A stretch of 5,427 bases of DNA from an uncultured Clostridia bacterium. GTDB taxonomy: Bacteria; Bacillota; Clostridia; Christensenellales; Aristaeellaceae. The translations under genes were made by a program, and so were the position numbers. The notes beneath the pieces were generated by a model that was given only the letters and a program-made list of their open reading frames with translations, did not search any database and was not told the DNA's origin. The stretch covers positions 1 to 5,427 of the forward strand of contig CAMOHY010000174.1 of assembly GCA_946615495.1 (NCBI GenBank). Direction: 5' to 3'. Shown one piece after another: positions 5,330 to 5,427 of this stretch. Within the stretch, counting starts at the first letter, position 1. Every line of letters begins with the position of its first letter.

Positions 5330-5427
5330 CTAAAAGTTTATCATCTTTGGGAGTCTTTTCCGTTCTGGCGTTGCTTCATTCCGGTCAACGTAGCGCTGCA
5401 GAGCCGCATCCTCAATCGTCGCAAGTC
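5330..5427 (-). CDS. Possible 3' end of an unidentified minus-strand gene (partial)
   Basis: On the minus strand a frame is open from the window edge for 31 codons and stops at TAG (complement at 5330-5332). The peptide is hydrophilic and protein-like, with DAALQRYVDRNE followed by a basic tail, PERKRLPKMINF. It is too short to assign a family. The third codon positions and overall composition are less GC-rich than the genes to the left. It would converge on the psuG cluster, with the terminator element between them. The plus strand of the same stretch is also open in one frame but has no start codon or ribosome binding site, so the minus-strand reading is preferred weakly. Confidence 0.3.
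   Translation of the reverse strand, partial: LATIEDAALQRYVDRNEATPERKRLPKMINF

Overview
The window looks like a chromosomal stretch of a GC-rich member of the Clostridia (Firmicutes), perhaps a gut Oscillospiraceae- or Christensenellales-type organism. The reasons are GC-rich coding sequence, strong AGGAG-type ribosome binding sites, TTG start codons, and the gene order RNase PH - RdgB - YfcE-type phosphoesterase, which matches the rph-ysnA-ysnB order of Bacillus subtilis. The lineage is an inference; no rRNA or other marker gene is present.

Layout: (1) The left edge holds the 5' part of queH on the minus strand (positions 429 to 1, cut by the window edge), an epoxyqueuosine reductase of tRNA queuosine synthesis. 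(2) Divergently, after a 64-bp gap, a plus-strand gene (about 494-1312) encodes a stand-alone FRG-domain protein of unknown role. (3) A compact plus-strand gene cluster runs from 1378 to 5092. It holds a bifunctional RNase PH/RdgB fusion (RNA 3'-end trimming plus clean-up of dITP/XTP), a small protein resembling the uncharacterised SF0329 family that starts at a TTG directly after the preceding stop, a YfcE-type metallophosphoesterase, a GNAT acetyltransferase and pseudouridine-5'-phosphate glycosidase (PsuG). The acetyltransferase and PsuG share one uninterrupted reading frame. PsuG nevertheless keeps its own Shine-Dalgarno sequence and ATG codons, and removing one base from a T6 run would restore a stop codon between them.

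(4) Downstream of psuG, positions 5105-5310 form a compact element with about 31-bp imperfect terminal inverted repeats flanked by TA. Inside are a perfect 8-bp hairpin and a long branched hairpin followed by seven Ts. It reads as a MITE-like or IS-derived non-coding element that probably also serves as the transcription terminator of the cluster. (5) The last ~115 bp are visibly less GC-rich and may contain the 3' end of an unidentified minus-strand gene.

Shared theme: most of the cluster concerns nucleic-acid and nucleotide housekeeping (tRNA/RNA 3' maturation, nucleotide pool sanitation, phosphoesterase, pseudouridine salvage), next to a tRNA modification gene. No defence system, prophage, CRISPR array or RNA gene can be supported. 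The two points most worth a second look are the inverted-repeat element and the GNAT-PsuG junction.
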